10,060 nucleotides of DNA from Lachnospiraceae bacterium. GTDB taxonomy: Bacteria; Bacillota; Clostridia; Lachnospirales; Lachnospiraceae. Numbering within the stretch: the stretch's first letter is position 1; each line of letters starts with the position of its first letter. The notes under the pieces were generated by a model. The model had not been told where the DNA came from and searched no databases. It saw nothing but the letters and a program-made list of their open reading frames with translations. The translations under genes and the position numbers were made by a program. Shown one piece after another: positions 5,925 through 10,060 of the stretch. The stretch is taken from contig CAAEAB010000004.1 of NCBI GenBank assembly GCA_900753685.1, positions 1 to 10,060 of the forward strand, read 5' to 3'.

Positions 5925-7319
5925 ATGGATAATCGTAATGTGGTCATGAATCCTCATGACAATTTGCTGACACTGGAGGAGCATTTTTATGCACTGCAGG
6001 ATGTTAAGGAGCCGAATGTTTTCCGAAATCTTTTCCCATATGAAGAAGTACCTAAAATTGTATTTAACCACAGGGTGGTTCCGATGAATATGCCGGATGA
6101 GATCTGGATTACGGACACGACATTTCGTGACGGGCAGCAGTCCCGGGCGCCATACTCAACCGAACAGATTGTGACTTTATATGATTATATGCACCGGTTG
6201 AGCGGACCGAAGGGGGTTATACGTCAGAGTGAATTTTTCCTTTACAGTGAGAAGGATAGAAATGCCGCCTATAAATGTATGGAGAGAGGTTATGAATTCC
6301 CGGAGGTGACCTCCTGGATACGGGCGAATAAGAAGGATTTTGAATTTGTCCGAGAGATGGGAATCAAGGAAACAGGAATTCTTGTCAGCTGTTCCGATTA
6401 CCATATTTTTTATAAAATGAAAATGACCAGGAAACAGGCGATGGAGCATTATTTAAGTGTTGTGCGGGAATGTCTGGAAACCGGCGTGCGTCCGAGATGT
6501 CATCTGGAAGATATTACCCGTTCCGATATTTACGGTTTTGTTATTCCGTTCTGTCTGGAGCTGCAAAAGCTTGGAGAAAGCTATGGCATTCCGATTAAAA
6601 TTCGTGCCTGTGATACGATGGGCTATGGCGTTAATTTTACCGGCGCAGCCATTCCGCGGTCCGTTCCGGGAATTATTTATGGTTTAAATGTTCATGCCGG
6701 CGTTCCGTCAAATATGATTGAATGGCACGGACATAACGACTTCTATAAGGCTGTTGTCAATTCGTCGACAGCCTGGTTGTATGGCGCCAGTGCGGTCAAT
6801 TGTTCTCTTTTTGGTATCGGCGAGCGTACTGGAAATACGCCATTGGAGGCTATGGTATTTGAATATGCCCAGCTTCGAGGGACTCTGGATGGCATGGATA
6901 CGACGGTTATTACAGAAATGGCGGAGTATTATGAGAAAGAAATCGGATATAAGCTGCCTTCAAGAACGCCTTTTGTCGGAAAGAATTTCAATGTGACCCG
7001 GGCGGGCATCCATGCGGACGGGCTGCTTAAAAACGAAGAGATTTACAATATTTTTGATACGGAAAAATTCCTGAACCGTCCGGTTATGGTTGCGGTTTCC
7101 AATACGTCCGGATTGGCAGGCATCGCCCACTGGATTAATACATATTTCCGATTGAAAGGAGAGCAATGTGTCACAAAATCCGACCCGCTCATCGGCTATG
7201 TAAAGGAATGGGTGGATCAGGAATATGAGAGCGGTCGTGTAACGTCGTTGACCGACGAGGAGCTTTTAAAGATTATTGATGAAGGCTGTAAAGTCTGTAA
7301 CTGTACGATCGGGGCTTAG
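5925..7319 (+). CDS. Probable Re-citrate synthase (homocitrate/2-isopropylmalate synthase family)
   Basis: A 464-residue DRE-TIM metallolyase that condenses an acyl-CoA with a 2-oxo acid. DTTFRDGQQ (64-72) supplies the catalytic arginine R68 and metal ligand D69; EWHGHND (266-272) gives metal-binding H268 and H270; VTRAGIHADG (358-367) resembles the catalytic-His segment of homocitrate and isopropylmalate synthases. It lacks the C-terminal LeuA regulatory domain. The N-terminal extension before the barrel and the adjacency to icd fit Re-citrate synthase (EC 2.3.3.3), first identified in Clostridium kluyveri, which makes citrate from oxaloacetate and acetyl-CoA in anaerobes lacking the ordinary Si enzyme. 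Homocitrate synthase or another acyltransferase of this family remains possible. The start is fixed by AGGAG (5912-5916), eight bases before the ATG. The C-terminus CKVCNC is cysteine-rich. It is followed by gntR after 11 bp. Confidence 0.82.
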   Translation: MDNRNVVMNPHDNLLTLEEHFYALQDVKEPNVFRNLFPYEEVPKIVFNHRVVPMNMPDEIWITDTTFRDGQQSRAPYSTEQIVTLYDYMHRLSGPKGVIRQSEFFLYSEKDRNAAYKCMERGYEFPEVTSWIRANKKDFEFVREMGIKETGILVSCSDYHIFYKMKMTRKQAMEHYLSVVRECLETGVRPRCHLEDITRSDIYGFVIPFCLELQKLGESYGIPIKIRACDTMGYGVNFTGAAIPRSVPGIIYGLNVHAGVPSNMIEWHGHNDFYKAVVNSSTAWLYGASAVNCSLFGIGERTGNTPLEAMVFEYAQLRGTLDGMDTTVITEMAEYYEKEIGYKLPSRTPFVGKNFNVTRAGIHADGLLKNEEIYNIFDTEKFLNRPVMVAVSNTSGLAGIAHWINTYFRLKGEQCVTKSDPLIGYVKEWVDQEYESGRVTSLTDEELLKIIDEGCKVCNCTIGA

Positions 7320-7330
7320 GAGGCCGCATT

Positions 7331-7990
7331 ATGCTAAAAAGTGAATATTCACTGACAGAAAAAGTTTATCAGAATCTTCGCTCAGATATTCTGGCGGGGA
7401 CATTTCGGGATAGGGAAGAGTTGAGAGAGACGGTTCTTGCGAAAACCTACGGTGTTAGCCGGACACCAGTAAGGGAGGCAATCCGTCAGCTGGCGTTGGA
7501 AGGACTTGTGGATACCATACCAAACCGGGGAGCTTACGTTCACAATATTCATGAAAAAGATGTTAAAGATGTCTATGCCATCCGCTCTCTTCTGGAGGGT
7601 CTGGCAGCCCGGTGGGCAGTGGAAAATATCAGTGACGATCAGATTGAGTCCATGGAGGAGATCCTTTACATGTCCGAATATTATCGAAAAAAAGAACATT
7701 GGGAGCAGGTGTACATGTGTGACAATGAATTTCACGATATAATGTATAGCGCCTGCGGAAGCCATCTTCTGGAACATATGCTTCGGACCTTTCATGAGTA
7801 TGTCCAGCAGGTGCGTAAGTCGGCCCTACAGGATGAGAAAAGGGCGAAAAGCTCTTTTGAGGAGCATGCGGCCATATTGGAAGCCATCAAAAGCCGTAAG
7901 GCGGATGAAGCGGCCGCTTTGGCGAAACAGCACATAGAAAATGCTGTTGAAAGCTGGAAATCTACAGATGCTATTCATGCTGTGGAGTAA
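7331..7990 (+). CDS. GntR-family transcriptional regulator, FadR/FCD subfamily
   Basis: A 219-residue regulator. Residues about 7-72 form the winged helix-turn-helix, with the hallmark GVSRTPVREAIRQLALEGLV (41-60) and wing PNRGAYV (64-70). Residues about 78-205 form the all-helical FCD effector domain, with the expected metal-site residues D131, H135, H179 and H201; such domains usually bind a small carboxylate with a metal ion. Its AGGAGG (7318-7323) overlaps the TAG stop of the upstream citrate synthase gene, seven bases before the ATG, so the two are co-transcribed and probably translationally coupled. Placement downstream of its likely target, with a perfect palindrome at the operon promoter, points to autoregulation and control of citrate synthesis. 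The ligand is unknown; citrate or a related acid is a reasonable guess, since the GntR-type regulator CitO of Enterococcus responds to citrate. Confidence 0.93.
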   Translation: MLKSEYSLTEKVYQNLRSDILAGTFRDREELRETVLAKTYGVSRTPVREAIRQLALEGLVDTIPNRGAYVHNIHEKDVKDVYAIRSLLEGLAARWAVENISDDQIESMEEILYMSEYYRKKEHWEQVYMCDNEFHDIMYSACGSHLLEHMLRTFHEYVQQVRKSALQDEKRAKSSFEEHAAILEAIKSRKADEAAALAKQHIENAVESWKSTDAIHAVE

Positions 7991-8013
7991 AAAAGAAAAT
8001 ATTTCAGTTTTGT

Positions 8014-8054
8014 AAAAAAAGACCGGAATCTATGAAAGGCTCCGGTCTTTTTTT
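8014..8054. terminator. Bidirectional terminator between gntR and the ABC-F gene
   Basis: AAAAAAAGACCGGA (8014-8027) is exactly complementary to TCCGGTCTTTTTTT (8041-8054), with a 13-base loop. The A-run on one side and T-run on the other give a U-tract in either direction, so it can end both gntR (stop at 7990) and the convergent ABC-F gene (stop at 8065). Confidence 0.92.
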
Positions 8055-8064
8055 CGGCATATTT

Positions 8065-10029
8065 TTAATCAACAAGCGTTTCCCATTGTTCCATAAGCTC
8101 AAGAAGCTCTGTATCCAATGTTTCATGCGCTTCATTGATTGTCATTAGCTGTTCCACATCGGTGGCAATATTTTCACGGTTAAGAAGCTCGTCCAATTCA
8201 TTGATTCGGGTTTCAATTTCAGCAATCCGATTTTCAATCCGTTTAATCTGGTTTTGGCGTTTTCGTTCTTTTGCCAGTTCTTCTTTTTGACGTAGATAAT
8301 CATCCTTTCCGGAGGTCTGTCCAAAGTTGGTGGACACCTCTTCGGCGGATGACCCGGTAAAATCAGAGAGCGGAGCTAGGCTGCCCCCGTCTGTTTTAAA
8401 GCCCCCGGAGGAATCGATGGAAGGATGCTCCTTCTTTTCGATATAGTCATCATAGTTACCGGTATAGCTGTTCAATCCGCCGCCAGTCAGATCAAGAATT
8501 CGTGTGGCGGTTTGATTGATAAAATATCGGTCATGAGATACATAGAGGACGGTTCCCTCATAATTTTGAAGGGCTTCCTCAAGAATCTCTCGGGATTGGA
8601 TATCCAGGTGGTTCGTTGGCTCATCCAGAATAAGGAAATTTGCATGGGAAAGCATAAGCTTGGCCATGGAAACACGACCCCGTTCACCGCCGCTTAAAGT
8701 TTTGATTTGTTTGAAAACATCGTCTCCGGTGAAGAGAAAAGCGGCAAGGACGTTCCGAATTCTTGTATTATTCAGGGACGGATAATCATCGGAAATTTCT
8801 TCAAAGATAGTTTTTTCGTCATGAAGTACCTGATGCTCCTGGTCATAATAGCCGATATGTACTTTTGCTCCGAGACGAAGCTCACATGTATCGGCGGGCA
8901 AAAGCCCGTTAATAATCTTTAAGATGGTCGTTTTTCCGGCGCCGTTGTCGCCAATCAGGGCGACTCGTTCGCCCCGTCGGATATCCATGGAAATATCCTG
9001 AAATAAATATTCTCCGTCAAAACTTTTGGATAAATGTTCGACGAACAGGACGTCGTTTCCGCTGACAGTATCCGGTTTTAGTAAAATACGCATACCGGCC
9101 GCTTCCTCGAAGGGTTTATCAAGTATCTCCATTTTATCCAGCATCTTTTCGCGACTTTCGGCCCGTTTTATCGATTTTTCACGGTTGAAGGAGCGCAGCT
9201 TTCTGATAACTTCTTCCTGATGGGCGATTTCAGCTTGCTGATTTAACCAGGCTTTTCGTTGGATATCACGCAGCATGGCTTTTTTTGTCGCATAATCTGT
9301 GTAATTTCCTTTAAAAATATGGCCTTCGTGATGATCAATTTCAATGATTTTTGTCACAACTTTGTCAAGAAAGTAACGGTCGTGAGCCACAATTATTACG
9401 GAACCTTTATAATTCATCAAAAATGTTTCCAGCCAGGCTGTGGAATTCATGTCCAGATGATTGGTCGGTTCGTCCAATAAAAGGACGTCCGGCTTCGCCA
9501 GAAGCAGGCGGCCGAGAGCTACCCGGGTTTTTTGTCCACCGGAGAGAAGATGGACTTCCTTATTAAATTCTTCCTCTTCAAACCCAAGACCCTTCAAAAC
9601 ACCGACCACTTCGCTTCGGTAAGCGTAGCCGTTCTGGTCCTCAAAGGATTGACGGAGACGGGCATAGGTTTTAAGCAGGCTGTCAAGCGCGTCGTCCGTT
9701 GCATATTTCATGGATAATTCGATTTCTGCCATGCGCTCTTCTATAGCGATAACATCCTTTTTTACATCCAGCAGCTCTTCGTAGATGGTTCGATGGGAAT
9801 CTCTGGAATGATGTTGTGCCAGATATCCAATGGTTTTCCCCTTGGACAGGGTCACATCTCCCGAATCGGGAGAAATTTCTTCCATGATAATTTTCAGGAG
9901 GGTGGATTTCCCAGCTCCGTTAATACCGACAATGGCGGCTTTTTCGTGTTCTTCAATATGAAAAGATATGTCATTCAGTATCACGTCAGTTCCAAAGGAC
10001 TTGGAAATGTGGTGACATGCAAGTATCAT
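8065..10029 (-). CDS. ABC-F family ATPase (YdiF/Uup-like)
   Basis: A 654-residue soluble protein with two ABC ATPase domains and no membrane segment. Domain 1 has Walker A GINGAGKS (35-42), signature LSGGQ (162-166), Walker B VLLLDEPTNHLD (182-193) and switch H216. Domain 2 has GDNGAGKT (360-367), LSGGE (445-449), FLILDEPTNHLD (465-476) and H499. Both catalytic glutamates (E187, E470) are present. A charged linker (about 240-320) corresponds to the P-site tRNA interaction motif of ABC-F factors. A Ser/Gly-rich stretch (about 537-575) joins domain 2 to a C-terminal coiled coil (about 578-650), as in YdiF/Uup-type members. Family knowledge: ABC-F proteins act on the ribosome, either relieving stalled translation or protecting it from antibiotics; the architecture favours the housekeeping type over Vga/Lsa resistance proteins, but this is not certain. 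AAGGAG (10037-10042, minus strand) lies seven bases before the ATG. Confidence 0.95.
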   Translation of the reverse strand: MILACHHISKSFGTDVILNDISFHIEEHEKAAIVGINGAGKSTLLKIIMEEISPDSGDVTLSKGKTIGYLAQHHSRDSHRTIYEELLDVKKDVIAIEERMAEIELSMKYATDDALDSLLKTYARLRQSFEDQNGYAYRSEVVGVLKGLGFEEEEFNKEVHLLSGGQKTRVALGRLLLAKPDVLLLDEPTNHLDMNSTAWLETFLMNYKGSVIIVAHDRYFLDKVVTKIIEIDHHEGHIFKGNYTDYATKKAMLRDIQRKAWLNQQAEIAHQEEVIRKLRSFNREKSIKRAESREKMLDKMEILDKPFEEAAGMRILLKPDTVSGNDVLFVEHLSKSFDGEYLFQDISMDIRRGERVALIGDNGAGKTTILKIINGLLPADTCELRLGAKVHIGYYDQEHQVLHDEKTIFEEISDDYPSLNNTRIRNVLAAFLFTGDDVFKQIKTLSGGERGRVSMAKLMLSHANFLILDEPTNHLDIQSREILEEALQNYEGTVLYVSHDRYFINQTATRILDLTGGGLNSYTGNYDDYIEKKEHPSIDSSGGFKTDGGSLAPLSDFTGSSAEEVSTNFGQTSGKDDYLRQKEELAKERKRQNQIKRIENRIAEIETRINELDELLNRENIATDVEQLMTINEAHETLDTELLELMEQWETLVD

Positions 10030-10060
10030 AAAAATTCTCCTTTATTTTTCAAAAAAAATA

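Noticed and set aside
7382..7795. 137-codon minus-strand open frame opposite gntR
   Set aside because: Lies wholly inside a clear GntR gene, with no start signals and no recognisable motifs.
1..10060. Mobile element, CRISPR array, phage or defence island
   Set aside because: No transposase, integrase, terminal repeats, direct-repeat array or defence genes; all genes are chromosomal core types with consistent base composition by eye.

Overview
The window looks like a chromosomal core segment from a low-to-mid GC anaerobic Firmicute, most likely of the Clostridia / Lachnospiraceae type. This is inferred from strong AGGAGG-type Shine-Dalgarno sites, consensus sigma-A promoters (TTGACA-17-TATACT), classic hairpin-plus-T terminators, one TTG start, and a gene content that includes a Re-type citrate synthase. 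I see no mobile element, CRISPR array, tRNA or rRNA. Species cannot be decided from the sequence.

Layout, left to right. The plus strand opens with the 3' part of a YtqB/MnmM-type SAM-dependent methyltransferase (2-412). A one-domain XRE-type regulator (500-733) follows behind an extended -10 promoter. UDP-glucose 4-epimerase galE (838-1857) then has its own promoter and terminator, and a MATE-family exporter (2063-3391) also has a consensus promoter and a terminator. A subtilisin-type serine peptidase without a visible signal peptide lies on the minus strand (3475-4416), convergent with the MATE gene and divergent from icd. Next comes a metabolic block: NADP-type isocitrate dehydrogenase icd (4546-5754), a strong terminator, then a two-gene operon of a Re-citrate-synthase-like DRE-TIM enzyme (5925-7319) and a GntR/FCD regulator (7331-7990). 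A symmetrical terminator follows, and finally a convergent ABC-F ATPase on the minus strand (8065-10029).

How the genes work together: Re-citrate synthase makes citrate from oxaloacetate and acetyl-CoA, and isocitrate dehydrogenase makes 2-oxoglutarate. With an aconitase, which is not in this window, they would form the oxidative half-TCA route used by anaerobes to make glutamate. The most informative regulatory signal is a perfect 22-bp palindrome (5841-5862) lying over the -10 box of the citrate synthase/gntR promoter. Its TTGTATACAA core is of the kind bound by GntR/FadR-type regulators, so the co-transcribed GntR protein probably controls its own operon. icd has a separate promoter without this site.

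Most of the window is ordinary housekeeping sequence. I found no convincing evidence of a wholly new system. The points worth a second look are the GntR palindrome, the Re-citrate synthase/icd pairing, the apparently cytoplasmic subtilase, and possible operators at the MATE and XRE promoters.
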